Source: Paenibacillus sp. | GTDB lineage: Bacteria; Bacillota; Bacilli; Paenibacillales; Paenibacillaceae | Assembly (NCBI GenBank): GCA_017512705.1 | Contig: JAFWEX010000153.1 | Span: forward strand, 1 to 43,590 | Length of the DNA stretch: 43,590 bases | Direction: 5' to 3' | Shown here: positions 16,740 to 26,200 of the stretch, piece by piece | Layout of the letters: the number at the start of each line of letters is the position of its first letter | Numbering within the stretch: position 1 is the stretch's first letter | Translations under genes and position numbers: made by a program | The notes under the pieces: generated by a model | Told to the model about the DNA's origin: nothing | Seen by the model: only the letters and a program-made list of their open reading frames with translations | Databases searched by the model: none

Positions 16740-17273
16740 TTATTTGCCAACTTTGGCTGCAAGTGCGTCACAAAAGGCCTTCCCATACGGCGGAAGATCC
16801 GGTGGACGACGAGCCGAGATGATGTGTCCGTCAATGACAACCGGTTCATCCTTCCAGATTGCTCCTGCGTTTTCCATGTCATCCCGAATACCTGGTGTAG
16901 ATGTAACGGTCACTCCATCCAGAATCTTAGCGGAGATTAGCACCCAGCCTGCATGGCAGATTTGTCCGATTGGCTTGTGGTCTGCATGCATTTCCTTCAC
17001 GAGATCCAGTACTTTAGGGTAACGCCGCAATTGGTCTGGAGCCCAGCCGCCTGGAACTAGAATTCCGTCGTAATCGGAGCTACTGAGTTCATCGAAGCTG
17101 TATTCAGCTACAGCAGGAACCCCATATTTTCCGATATATGTTTTTCCTTTTTGCTTGCCTGCCAGATGTACTTCGGCTCCTTCTTCGCGCACACGGTGCA
17201 CAGGATACCACAGCTCCAGATCCTCAAATTCTTCATCAACGAGTGCAATGACTTTTTGCCCTGTTAGTCTCAT
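16740..17273 (-). CDS. DJ-1/PfpI family protein (type 1 glutamine amidotransferase-like)
   Basis: A 177-residue DJ-1/PfpI protein. The N-terminal 'VIALVDEEFEDLELWYPVHRVREEG' (in part) supplies the conserved Glu, and 'PIGQICHAGWVLISAKIL' has the nucleophile elbow with Cys106 followed by His107, the catalytic arrangement of PfpI proteases and of the YraA/YhbO stress proteins. 'DGILVPGGWAPDQLRR' and 'STPGIRDDMENAGA' are also typical. Members have been reported as proteases, glyoxalases or protein/nucleotide deglycases; which applies here cannot be told. AGAAGGAG precedes the ATG. Monocistronic, ended by the shared terminator. Confidence 0.9.
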   Translation of the reverse strand: MRLTGQKVIALVDEEFEDLELWYPVHRVREEGAEVHLAGKQKGKTYIGKYGVPAVAEYSFDELSSSDYDGILVPGGWAPDQLRRYPKVLDLVKEMHADHKPIGQICHAGWVLISAKILDGVTVTSTPGIRDDMENAGAIWKDEPVVIDGHIISARRPPDLPPYGKAFCDALAAKVGK

Positions 17274-17520
17274 ATGTCAGTTCTCCTTCTAAAAGTGAAT
17301 TTGGCAGATCATGACTTATTGTATCAGATTCGTTGTGTAGCTTCATGCAACCACATTACTCTCCTAGATAAAGCCTTTTCCAATCAGCAGTAGTCTACAT
17401 TCGACAGCCTTCATCTGGCCAAAGTGGTAATTTGTACAACCTTTAGTTTACAGCAGGATTTAGGCGGAAATAGGTCGAATGGTACATATATAGAGTAGAG
17501 AACGAATGAGGTGATCAGTT

Positions 17521-17964
17521 GTGCGCAAGTCGTGCAGATGTGGCCATTTTATGGAATTGGAATTAAGAACCGTCGTATACGCCAAAAAGGTAGAGATTCG
17601 GAACGTACCTGTCTTTGCTTGTACAGACTGTGTATCATATGAAGTACTTCAGCCAGTGAAACCAGATCTGACAGAATGCATTAACAAACTGGGTGAACAG
17701 CCGTCGAAGCAGCATGTGTCATTTGGAGAACAGAATGAACTAGCTGACTTGTTTCATGAGCAGCTTCTGGCATGCCCGGAAGCAACGGATCAGGAGATGG
17801 AATCTCAAATGAAAGAAGCTGTGGAAGAGCGAATCGATTTACTACTGGATATTATGGGCTACGCACACAAAGCTGGGGATAGTGATTGGATTGAAGATAC
17901 TGAACGCAGACTTGGCCAGCTATCCGGTTTTGTGTGGCAGGCACATTTCTCAAATGCCGTCTAG
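17521..17964 (+). CDS. Conserved hypothetical protein with two Cys pairs near the N-terminus
   Basis: A 147-residue protein beginning with GTG 17521, nine bases after GAGG. The first 40 residues hold 'SCRCGHFMEL' and 'FACTDCVSYEV', that is C-x-C and C-x2-C pairs about 28 residues apart, which resembles a YgiT-like zinc ribbon. The C-terminal two thirds is acidic and alpha-helical ('QEMESQMKEAVEERIDLLL'). A regulator or adaptor built on a zinc ribbon is plausible but not shown. An inverted repeat follows directly after the stop. Unrelated to its neighbours by sequence. Confidence 0.65.
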   Translation: MRKSCRCGHFMELELRTVVYAKKVEIRNVPVFACTDCVSYEVLQPVKPDLTECINKLGEQPSKQHVSFGEQNELADLFHEQLLACPEATDQEMESQMKEAVEERIDLLLDIMGYAHKAGDSDWIEDTERRLGQLSGFVWQAHFSNAV

Positions 17965-17970
17965 TTTTGA

Positions 17971-17993
17971 CATGAAAAATGCGTGTTTTCATG
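17971..17993. repeat. Inverted repeat upstream of ytxJ
   Basis: CATGAAAA (17971-17978) and TTTTCATG (17986-17993) are perfect 8-base arms around seven bases, overlapping a TTGACA at 17967. It may be an operator or a weak terminator; only the symmetry is certain. Confidence 0.5.
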
Positions 17994-17997
17994 AAAA

Positions 17998-18026
17998 TTG
18001 GATTTTTTACTCACTTTTTGTTAAGA
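17998..18026 (+). promoter_or_regulatory. Candidate ytxJ promoter
   Basis: TTGGAT (17998-18003), a 17-base spacer, and TTAAGA (18021-18026), about 60 bases before the ytxJ ATG. Moderate match to sigma-A. Confidence 0.4.
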
Positions 18027-18087
18027 TATCGAGGAGTGAAAACGCTCAACATGGCGGTATTGCTTATTGAAGGGGGATGTATAACGA

Positions 18088-18435
18088 ATGGCTGACATGA
18101 CTAGAATGACAAGTATTGAACAGCTAAACTCCGCAGTGCTGGCGACGGAGGATCAACCCTTGCTTCTGTTCAAGCATAGCACACGCTGTCCGATCAGTGC
18201 GCATGCTTATCAGGAGATGAATGATTATTTGCATAACTCTCCGAATGAACGTATTAAATATGGCATCATCTACGTGGTTGAAGACCGCCCGGTATCTAAC
18301 GAAGCGGCTGAAAGACTAGGTGTTAAGCACGAATCTCCTCAGGTTATTCTGGTCCAAAAAGGAATTCCGACTTGGCACACTTCTCATACAGATATTACCA
18401 GAAATACACTTACTAACACTTTATGTGAGTCCTAA
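18088..18435 (+). CDS. ytxJ: Bacillithiol system redox-active protein YtxJ (monothiol bacilliredoxin)
   Basis: A 115-residue thioredoxin-fold protein of the YtxJ (DUF2847) family. The active-site cysteine is in 'LLLFKHSTRCPISAHAYQEM' (about residues 26-45), with the single-Cys 'TRCPIS' motif typical of the family. The 'YGIIYVVEDRPVSNEAAERL' and 'SPQVILVQKGIPTWHTSH' segments complete the fold. It is thought to remove bacillithiol from S-bacillithiolated proteins in the cytosol. The ATG follows GGGGGAT by ten bases. In B. subtilis ytxJ also lies just upstream of ccpA, with aroA (aroG) between them; here ccpA follows directly. Confidence 0.9.
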   Translation: MADMTRMTSIEQLNSAVLATEDQPLLLFKHSTRCPISAHAYQEMNDYLHNSPNERIKYGIIYVVEDRPVSNEAAERLGVKHESPQVILVQKGIPTWHTSHTDITRNTLTNTLCES

Positions 18436-18447
18436 AGCCTATTTTAA

Positions 18448-18476
18448 TTGATTAATGCAATAATTTGTCGTAATAT
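18448..18476 (+). promoter_or_regulatory. Candidate ccpA promoter
   Basis: TTGATT (18448-18453), a 17-base spacer and TAATAT (18471-18476), about 50 bases before the ccpA start. It falls in the ytxJ-ccpA gap, so ccpA can be transcribed on its own. Confidence 0.55.
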
Positions 18477-18527
18477 AAACCTTAATGAAAATGGAATGAA
18501 AATTTACTGGTAATGGAGCGAAGTACT

Positions 18528-19535
18528 GTGACGGTAACCATTTATGATGTGGCACGTGAAGCCGGAGTCTCTATGGCAACGGTATCACGGGTAGTCAACA
18601 ATAACCCTAATGTCAAACCGCAGACGCGGAAAAAAGTATATGAAGCAATTGAACGGCTCGGATATCGTCCGAATGCGGTAGCCCGGGGGCTAGCAAGCAA
18701 GAAGACAACAACGGTTGGAGTTGTTATTCCGGATATTTCTAACTCTACCTTTGCGGAGATTGCCCGTGGAATTGAAGACATCGCGAATATGTATCACTAC
18801 AATATTATTTTGTGTAATGCGGACAAGAAAAAGGAAAAAGAAATTCGCGTTATCAACACGTTGTTGGAAAAACAAGTCGACGGATTGCTTTTCATGGGCG
18901 GAACGGTAACAGACGAACACATTCAAGCGTTTCAATCTGCTGCAGTACCTATCGTATTGTGTGCAACGAGTGACGAGAAGGGCACATTCCCTTCCGTTGA
19001 TATTGACCATGAAGCGGCTGCATTTGATGCCGTAAGTACGCTCGTTCGCCACGGTCACAGAGAAATTGCGATGATCAGTGGTACACTGCAGGACCCGGCT
19101 AACGGTTTTGCACGTTTCCAAGGTTACAAGAAAGCACTGGAAGCGGCAGGCATCGAATATCAGGAGGATCTGGTACGCATCGGTAACTATCGTTATGAAT
19201 CCGGTGTGGAAGCGATGAAATATTTCCTTGGACTCAAGAAAAAACCGACGGCGATCTTTGCTGCAACGGATGAAATGGCCATTGGTGCGATCCATAGCAT
19301 TCAGGATGATGGACTGAAAGTACCGGATGATTTCTCGATCATAAGCGTGGATAACATCCGTATGGCTTCTATGGTACGTCCGCAGTTAACGACAGTTGCC
19401 CAGCCAATGTATGACCTGGGTGCGGTAGCCATGCGTTTGCTGACCAAGCTGATGAAGAAGGAAAATGTGGAGAATCCAAGAGTGATTTTACCACATGAAA
19501 CGATTCTTCGTCTGTCTGTAAGCCACGTGGGTTAA
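18528..19535 (+). CDS. ccpA: Catabolite control protein A
   Basis: The 335-residue LacI-family regulator matches B. subtilis CcpA (334 residues) closely. The DNA-binding domain is '[22 protein letters not shown]' with the hinge '[20 protein letters not shown]'. Effector-domain landmarks include '[19 protein letters not shown]', '[11 protein letters not shown]', '[14 protein letters not shown]' and the C-terminal '[18 protein letters not shown]'. With HPr-Ser46-P as corepressor it binds cre sites to repress or activate carbon genes; one such site is present upstream of acsA at 21328. I chose GTG 18528, nine bases after GGAG; the ATG at 18513 has no site. A terminator follows. Confidence 0.95.
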   Translation: MTVTIYDVAREAGVSMATVSRVVNNNPNVKPQTRKKVYEAIERLGYRPNAVARGLASKKTTTVGVVIPDISNSTFAEIARGIEDIANMYHYNIILCNADKKKEKEIRVINTLLEKQVDGLLFMGGTVTDEHIQAFQSAAVPIVLCATSDEKGTFPSVDIDHEAAAFDAVSTLVRHGHREIAMISGTLQDPANGFARFQGYKKALEAAGIEYQEDLVRIGNYRYESGVEAMKYFLGLKKKPTAIFAATDEMAIGAIHSIQDDGLKVPDDFSIISVDNIRMASMVRPQLTTVAQPMYDLGAVAMRLLTKLMKKENVENPRVILPHETILRLSVSHVG

Positions 19536-19608
19536 TCTGTTTACTTACTGAAGTGAATCAAAAGAAAGGGAGAAGGTATTCTCTCTACATAGAGTGTCGT
19601 TGTGCAGA

Positions 19609-19630
19609 AGCTCCGGAAACGGGGCTTTTG
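19609..19630 (+). terminator. Rho-independent terminator after ccpA
   Basis: GCTCCG (19610-19615) / CGGGGC (19620-19625) with a GAAA tetraloop, followed by TTTT. Confidence 0.65.
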
Positions 19631-19702
19631 TGCTGAAAACGGCTGTTGTAATGACTTGATATCTTCACATACGCGATCAGAGACAGGGAGGATACAACAA
19701 TA

Positions 19703-20398
19703 ATGCTTGAAACAATAGGGATTATGGGTGCCATGGATGAGGAAGTAGAACTTTTGCTTCAAGGGATGAAACATCACGAAACGGTGAAACAGACGGGAAT
19801 TACGTATGTCGCTGGTGAGTGGCTTGGCAAGCAGATTGTGGTATGCAAGTCAGGTGTGGGGAAAGTGAATGCAGCGGTTACTACGCAGATTCTGATTGAT
19901 CGTTTTCAAGTAAATCGGGTGATCTTCACAGGTGTAGCCGGAGCCGTTCATCCAGAGCTAAACATTGGTGACATGGTCATCTCTTCAGTATGTGTACAGC
20001 ATGACATGGACGTAACGCCACTTGGGTTCGAACGAGGGGTGATACCCTACCAGGAGACTTCAGCATTCCCGGCGGAGCCTTCATTGATTTCGCTGGCTGA
20101 ACAAGCCTGTAAGGCGCAGGGGGCTCAATACCGAATTGGCAAGGTGTTGTCTGGGGATCAGTTTATTGCGAGCAAAGAGACTGTAAACATGCTCTACACG
20201 GAGATGGACGGAGCATGTGCCGAGATGGAGGGGGCAGCAGTTGCACAAGTATGTTACATGAATCGTGTACCCTTCGTAGTACTACGCAGTATGTCCGACA
20301 AGGCTGATGGCTCTGCACATGTGAATTTTGCCGAATTCACCGTGCAGTCTTCACAGCGTTCCCACCGCATCGTTGAGCATATGCTTGAACATATGTGA
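19703..20398 (+). CDS. mtnN: 5'-methylthioadenosine/S-adenosylhomocysteine nucleosidase
   Basis: A 231-residue Pfs/MTAN enzyme of normal length. Visible motifs: 'IGIMGAMDEEVELLL' (with the catalytic Glu near residue 13), 'VCKSGVGKVNAA', 'IFTGVAGAVHPELNIGDMVI', 'SGDQFIAS', 'AEMEGAAVAQVC' with the ribose-binding Met-Glu, and 'RSMSDKADGSA' with the catalytic Asp. It cleaves adenine from methylthioadenosine and S-adenosylhomocysteine, feeding methionine recycling and producing the AI-2 precursor. A GGGAGG site precedes the ATG by 11 bases. It sits where B. subtilis carries motPS between ccpA and the acu genes, and has its own terminator. Confidence 0.95.
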   Translation: MLETIGIMGAMDEEVELLLQGMKHHETVKQTGITYVAGEWLGKQIVVCKSGVGKVNAAVTTQILIDRFQVNRVIFTGVAGAVHPELNIGDMVISSVCVQHDMDVTPLGFERGVIPYQETSAFPAEPSLISLAEQACKAQGAQYRIGKVLSGDQFIASKETVNMLYTEMDGACAEMEGAAVAQVCYMNRVPFVVLRSMSDKADGSAHVNFAEFTVQSSQRSHRIVEHMLEHM

Positions 20399-20432
20399 TC
20401 TGAACAATGGAACCAACAGACAAATAACCAAT

Positions 20433-20491
20433 AAAACCGCCTCTCAGATCTACTCCATTAACAAGGAGAGCGTTCTGTAAGGCGGTTTTTA
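20433..20491. terminator. Bidirectional terminator between mtnN and acuA
   Basis: AAAACCGCCT (20433-20442) pairs with AGGCGGTTTT (20480-20489); a TCTCC/GGAGA inner pairing closes the loop. It serves both convergent genes. Confidence 0.75.
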
Positions 20492-20518
20492 TTATGTATT
20501 CAATTCACGCCGTTTCCA

Positions 20519-21151
20519 TTAGTACATAAACCGATGACGGAAGCGGACACGATCAAACTGTTCCTCCGAGGTTATGGGTACTCGACTGCCGATCCGAACC
20601 ATAAGGCAATTCGCAGGATGGGAGCAGATTTCGGGATCATCTGTGGCATACCAGGTCATGTCAATGTTCTGCATGAGCCTTTCCATCATTTTACGATAGT
20701 CCCATACCGTCAGTCCGCTTCCCTTCAAGTCCCAGTGCCAATAATACTCCGTTGTGAAAATAATATAGTTCTCCATATACTTATCTTCCATCGCGGTAAG
20801 AAGCATTTCCCGGCCTACACCGAGCGAGCGATAGTCGTCTGCGACTTCAATAGCTCCAAGCTCAATGAGGTCTGTCATGTTGCCCTCGGACCAGCGTTCA
20901 CATTCATCTGCATAATGGAAAGTGACATATCCGATGATTACACCATTTTCGTGGGCGATAATAATTCGTCCTTCTGGCAAGCTGGCAATCTCCGCAAGGG
21001 CTTCTTGTTGCTCTGCTGGGCGCCGAAATGCATCCAGATCGGTGTGAAATGCCAGTCCCATGATCTGTTCCCCGGACACAGGGCCCTCAACCGTAATTCG
21101 GTGGTCGGACTTGAAGATGGAACGCATGTGATGCTCCTTGATATGCTCCAT
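20519..21151 (-). CDS. acuA: AcuA protein acetyltransferase (GNAT family)
   Basis: This 210-residue GNAT protein matches B. subtilis AcuA along its full length, with 'EALAEIASLPEGRIIIAHEN', 'ERWSEGNMTDLIELGAIEV', the acetyl-CoA loop 'RSLGVGREML', 'YYWHWDLKGSG', 'EICSHPANCLMVRIG' and the terminal 'RFRHRFMY'. AcuA acetylates the catalytic-loop lysine of acetyl-CoA synthetase and switches it off. It is divergent from acsA, as in B. subtilis, which supports the call. acuB and acuC, which normally follow acuA, are missing here: the gene is followed by a terminator and mtnN. AAAGGAG lies eight bases before the ATG. Confidence 0.93.
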   Translation of the reverse strand: MEHIKEHHMRSIFKSDHRITVEGPVSGEQIMGLAFHTDLDAFRRPAEQQEALAEIASLPEGRIIIAHENGVIIGYVTFHYADECERWSEGNMTDLIELGAIEVADDYRSLGVGREMLLTAMEDKYMENYIIFTTEYYWHWDLKGSGLTVWDYRKMMERLMQNIDMTWYATDDPEICSHPANCLMVRIGSRVPITSEEQFDRVRFRHRFMY

Positions 21152-21229
21152 GGTTCATACTCCTTTCTCCCCCTACTTATAGCAAAAAATCGAAAAGTTG
21201 AAAAGCCATAGACGATGTTTGATCCAATT

Positions 21230-21238
21230 TGTTATAAT
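21230..21238 (+). promoter_or_regulatory. Candidate extended -10 element toward acsA
   Basis: TGTTATAAT (21230-21238) is a consensus extended -10 (TGnTATAAT). No good -35 is seen. It lies about 90 bases upstream of the cre site. Confidence 0.4.
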
Positions 21239-21327
21239 TGCGTTGACAAAAATTGTTCACAATTCAACACCGTTTGAGTGCATTGTTTGAGTCAGGCAAG
21301 TACATGATGAGAAGTTCTCTCTACTAA

Positions 21328-21341
21328 TGTAAGCGCTAACT
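21328..21341 (+). promoter_or_regulatory. CcpA binding site (cre) upstream of acsA
   Basis: TGTAAGCGCTAACT fits the consensus TGWAARCGYTWWCW at every position. It lies 80 bases before the acsA start, in the divergent acuA-acsA region. B. subtilis acsA is repressed by CcpA through a cre site, and ccpA itself is only two genes away here. Confidence 0.85.
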
Positions 21342-21421
21342 AGAAGTTCAGTCAACAAAAAAGGCAATACGAATGAACCCTGAAGGGAATCGAAATGTCG
21401 AGTTGAAGGAGGCTGGCAAGC

Positions 21422-23146
21422 ATGAGTCAAGCACATAATGAGATGCTGCAAACGGTGGTGTCTGAATCGAATCTGGGTGATTACACGGAAGCAAGAAGCC
21501 AGTTCGATTGGGAAACGGTAGAAAGGCACTTTACGTGGCACGCCAGCGGGAAAGTGAATATGGCACATGAAGCGATTGATCGTCATGTCCTGGAAGGCAG
21601 AGGGGGGAAGACGGCATTGCTGTACAGCGATGCTTCCCGCGAAGAAGCCTACACTTTCGCAGATCTGAGCGAGCAATCGAGCCGTTTCGGTAATGTTTTG
21701 CGTAAATACGGCGTAGTCAAAGGAGACCGCGTTTTTATTTTTATGCCACGAAGTCCTGAGCTGTATTTCAGCTTGCTCGGTATTCTGAAAGTGGGTGCGG
21801 TAGCTGGTCCTTTATTTGAGGCCTTTATGGAAACAGCAGTGAAGGATCGGCTGGAAGACAGTAGAGCTGTGGCGTTGGTGACAACACCAGAACTGCTGGG
21901 ACGCATCAAACGTTCCGAATTGCCCGACTTGAAGCATATTTTTGTCGTTGGCGGTGGTCCCCAGTCTGAAGCGGGGCTTATTGATTTTGAGGCAGAGATG
22001 ACTGCAGCGTCGGATGATATGGAAGTAGAGTGGCTGACGCGGGAAGATGGGCTACTGATTCATTATACCTCGGGGTCTACAGGGAAACCGAAAGGTGTAT
22101 ACCATGTTCAGAATGCGATGATTCAACATTATTATACAGGCAAGGTTGTACTTGATCTTCGAGAAAATGACGTATACTGGTGCACCGCTGATCCTGGTTG
22201 GGTAACCGGTACTTCATATGGTATCTTTGCTCCTTGGCTTAACGGGGTAACCAATGTGATCCGTGGCGGTCGTTTCAGTCCACAAGACTGGTATAGTACG
22301 ATTGAGAAAAATAAGGTAAGTGTATGGTATAGTGCACCGACAGCGTTCCGAATGCTGATGGGAGCAGGAGATGAAACGATTGCACAGCATGATCTGAGCA
22401 GCTTGCGACATGTCATGTCAGTAGGCGAACCGCTGAACCCGGAAGTGGTTCGTTGGGGATGGAAGGCTTACGGTCAGCGGATTCACGATACGTGGTGGAT
22501 GACCGAGACGGGAGCACAATTAATCTGTAACTATCCAGGTATGCCAATTAAACCAGGTTCGATGGGGCGTCCGTTACCGGGGATAGAAGCAGCAATTATT
22601 GATGATCGTGGGCAAGAGCTGCCACCTTACAGAATGGGTAATTTGGCTATTCGCACACCTTGGCCGTCCATGATGGCGAAAATTTGGAACAATCCAGCCA
22701 AGTATGAGGAATATTTTAGATTGACTGGTTGGTATGTCTCTGGAGATTCAGCGTATATGGACGAAGATGGATACTTCTGGTTTCAAGGACGCATTGATGA
22801 TGTCATTAACTCCTCTGGTGAGCGGATTGGGCCGTTTGAAGTGGAGAGCAAGCTGATAGAGCATCCAGCGATCGCTGAGGCTGGGGTAATAGGTAAACCG
22901 GATGTGACACGAGGAGAGATCATTAAAGCTTTTGTCGCGCTTCGTGAGGGGTATGAGGCAACGCCGGAGCTGAAGGAAGAGATCTATCGATTTGTAAAAG
23001 AGGGCTTGTCTGCTCATGCAGCACCACGTGAGATTGAATTTAAGGAGAAATTGCCTAAAACCCGCTCAGGTAAAATCATGCGCCGTGTGTTGAAGGCGTG
23101 GGAGCTTGATCTGCCAACAGGTGACTTATCTACGATCGAGGACTAA
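21422..23146 (+). CDS. acsA: Acetate-CoA ligase (acetyl-CoA synthetase)
   Basis: A 574-residue adenylate-forming enzyme of the AcsA type. The AMP-binding P-loop is 'IHYTSGSTGKPKGVYHV' (about residues 216-232), then 'DPGWVTGTSYGIFAPW', 'DTWWMTETGAQLICNYPG', 'GWYVSGDSAYMDEDGYFWFQGR.DD' and the C-terminal 'KLPKTRSGKIMRRVLKAW' with the catalytic lysine that AcuA acetylates. It converts acetate, ATP and CoA to acetyl-CoA. AAGGAGG lies nine bases before the ATG. It is divergent from acuA and has a cre site upstream, so control is both transcriptional (CcpA) and post-translational (AcuA). A strong terminator follows. Confidence 0.95.
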   Translation: MSQAHNEMLQTVVSESNLGDYTEARSQFDWETVERHFTWHASGKVNMAHEAIDRHVLEGRGGKTALLYSDASREEAYTFADLSEQSSRFGNVLRKYGVVKGDRVFIFMPRSPELYFSLLGILKVGAVAGPLFEAFMETAVKDRLEDSRAVALVTTPELLGRIKRSELPDLKHIFVVGGGPQSEAGLIDFEAEMTAASDDMEVEWLTREDGLLIHYTSGSTGKPKGVYHVQNAMIQHYYTGKVVLDLRENDVYWCTADPGWVTGTSYGIFAPWLNGVTNVIRGGRFSPQDWYSTIEKNKVSVWYSAPTAFRMLMGAGDETIAQHDLSSLRHVMSVGEPLNPEVVRWGWKAYGQRIHDTWWMTETGAQLICNYPGMPIKPGSMGRPLPGIEAAIIDDRGQELPPYRMGNLAIRTPWPSMMAKIWNNPAKYEEYFRLTGWYVSGDSAYMDEDGYFWFQGRIDDVINSSGERIGPFEVESKLIEHPAIAEAGVIGKPDVTRGEIIKAFVALREGYEATPELKEEIYRFVKEGLSAHAAPREIEFKEKLPKTRSGKIMRRVLKAWELDLPTGDLSTIED

Positions 23147-23226
23147 GTATTGAACACGAATAAGTTACGAGGCCAGGTTTTAGATCTGAAATACTCAATA
23201 TAACCGGTGGTCCCACTTCCCATATG

Positions 23227-23270
23227 AAAAGCCGCATGTCCGTTGAAATTCACGGACATGCGGCTTTTTT
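23227..23270. terminator. Bidirectional terminator between acsA and the PBP gene
   Basis: A 17-base perfect stem, beginning AAAAGCCGCATG at 23227 and ending with the complementary strand at 23268, around an eight-base loop. A and T ends serve both convergent genes. Confidence 0.9.
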
Positions 23271-23296
23271 GTTGTTCATATTGTGACTGTGCTTGA

Positions 23297-26200
23297 TTAA
23301 GGCTGATAGTGTATCGCTACAGATGGTGCGGATTCCCCACTGCTATTGCTAGCGGATACTTTGAACCAGCCACTGGTTGAAGCTGGTACACCATAGTCCA
23401 TACTTGTACCTGATGTCGTTCCGATTTGGGTGAAAGTTCCAGACCCTGTCTCGCTGTAGAAGACAGTATAGCTCTGCACATTATCTGCTTCTGGGTTAGA
23501 AGACCATTGAATCCGGAGACCTTGAGAAAGTGCAGAAACACTGACCTGCTGTGGTGTACTTGGAGGGGCTGCGGGTGGAGTATCACTCGCTGTCTCTTCA
23601 GGTGTCACCACAGTACCAGGAACGTTTATCGGTTCATTGATATCTGTCTCAGGTGGCGTAATGCCTTTACTGCTCACAATCGCACTCGGCGCAGATTCTT
23701 TGCCTGCAACGTCTACGGCGGTAACGTAAAATTTAAAATTGCCGCTTAGGGTTGCGTAGGCGGAGAATGATCTATTCTCACCTGTCAGCACCACTTGGCC
23801 TTGATTCTGGAAGCCTCCATCGTTAACGGAACGATATAGGCGATATCCGACAACGTCATTTTCAGGTGTGCCATTAAACGTGATTGATGCACGCTCTCCT
23901 GAAATCGATAGACGCACATTGCTAGGCGCATCAGGTGCTTTGCCATTATCGGTGCGCGGATCAATCTGAGTAGGGAGATCAGCGCCGGCATCCTCTGGCA
24001 AGTAGTATGCAAGTGATTCATGTCGGCTCATCCGTTTGAACGCATTTTGCAATTCCTTAATGAGATCCGAAATAGGCTTTTTACGCTTGACAACTGTTTT
24101 TTCCTTCAACATATCCGCAGGCGTTTCATCACGCGGAATATAGTTTACACCATTGTACGTAATATATTTTGTTTTAGCGACAGCATCATCGCTTTCCTTC
24201 GGAATAAACTTGCTGTTGAAGATGTCCGTCACAAATTTATCAGTCAGAGCTGTTGGAAGCTTGCCGCTATAAGCTGATACAGTTCGCGTTTCAATACCTG
24301 AAGGTTTTTTGAATGAGTCTGTGACGAAGAGATCTTTCTTTGTCTCCACCACTTCATTCATAATTTTGGCCCAGAGCACTTGAGCGCGTTTGCGCTGCGT
24401 TCTGTTTTCCAGTGTATTCACCGGCTGCTTGTAACCAACCCATACACCCAGTGTGACATCTGGTGTGTATCCTTCAAACCAGACATCGGCATAGTTTTGA
24501 GTCGAACCCGTTTTGCCAACAATCGGCACACTGGAGCGATACTTGTAATTTTCTCGCACTTTATCAGCTGTACCCTCGGATATAACCGTGCGCAGCATGT
24601 CGGTCATAAGATAGGCTGTTTGTTCCGAGAAAGCCCGTACGGGTTCACTTTCGTGTTTATATACGATATTCCCTTGGGAATCCACAATTTTGCTGATCAT
24701 ATAGGAATCGTGGTATACCCCTTTATTCGCAATCGCACCATATGCGCTTGTTAGTTCTTCCACCGTTACACCATATTGGAGTCCGCCAAGAACACCAGTC
24801 TGTGCTTGATAATCCTGTTTCTGAATTGTGGTGATTCCAAGCTTCTTCGAAAAAGTCCAGGCTTTATCGATTCCGACTTCCTCATTAAATAGCTTCAGGG
24901 CCGGTATGTTCAGGGAGTAATTAAACGCTCTGCGAGCGGTTACCAATCCCTGGTAGCGGTTGTTTGCGTTTTTGGCAATATGGTATCCATTAGAGCCGTC
25001 TTTCAAAATGATTGGTGCATCATCAATGATCGAGGCTGGCTGAACAAGCCCTTCTTCCAGAGCAGGCAGGTAAGCCGCTATGGTTTTCATTGTTGAACCA
25101 GGCTGACGAATCATCTGCGTTGCATAGTTCATCTGCTCATCTTGGAAGCTTCGGCCTTCAATCATGCCGAGGATTGCCCCAGTCTTGTGATTGATGAGGA
25201 TTGCAGCTGTCTGTTCTTTTCCTTTGACAGGATCGTCTGCAGAGAAATTGCTGTTGTCCTCAGCGATGTTACGCATCGTTTTGTAGATGTCTTTGTTAAT
25301 TGTCGTATAGATGCGATATCCACCTGTACGAAGCTGAGTCTGAGCTTCCTCAAGCAGTGCACTGTTTTCTTTTTTAGATAACTCGGCATCTGTGTTTTTG
25401 TCTGCCGTTTTTGATTTGTCTGCACTCAGTTGCTTCATAATAATTTGTGCCGCTTGTCGTTCCGTTTCCATCATAAGGTATGGATAAGTGTTATAAGCTT
25501 TAATGGTTTTGGGAGCGAGCGAGCTTTTGATATCAAAGGCAAGAGCTTCGTCATAATCAGATTGTGAAATCTTGCCGAGTTCAAGCATCCGGCGAAGGAC
25601 AAGATGCTGACGATTAATGGCACGATTGAAATTTTCCTCTACAAAGTCGCCTTTACCGTTAAAGGCGGAGTAGGAGGAGGGCAACTGCGGTAAGCCGGCC
25701 AGATAGGCCGCTTGAGCAATGTTAATCTTTTCGAGATCATTAATATTAAACAGACCTTTGGCAGCGGCTTTGATTCCATAAACATTGTAACCGCTAGAAC
25801 CATTGCCAAAAGGCACCTTATTCAGATAGGCAGTCATGATCTCGTCTTTCGTTAGAAAACGCTCCAGTCGAAGGGAGAGTAAAATTTCCTTCACTTTACG
25901 ATCTTCCGTACGATCAAGATTCAGAAATACACGTCTTGCTAATTGTTGCGTAAGTGTACTTCCGCCTGTCTGCACAGATTCTTTTAGTACTTTCTGTTTT
26001 ACCGCGCGGAGTGTTCCGCTCATGTCTACACCTTTATGTTCGTAAAAATGATTGTCTTCAATCGAAATAACAGCATCAATAACCTTTTGTGGAATCTGGT
26101 CAAAGGTGACCGGACGCCGATCTTCTTCTGTACGCAGTTGACCAATCGGACTGCCGTCAGAAAAGTAAGCAAAGCCTGTGATGGAGTTTTCGCTGACTTT

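Noticed and set aside
18037-18050. cre-like sequence TGAAAACGCTCAAC upstream of ytxJ
   Set aside because: One half fits the CcpA consensus but three positions of the other half do not; too weak to list as a site.
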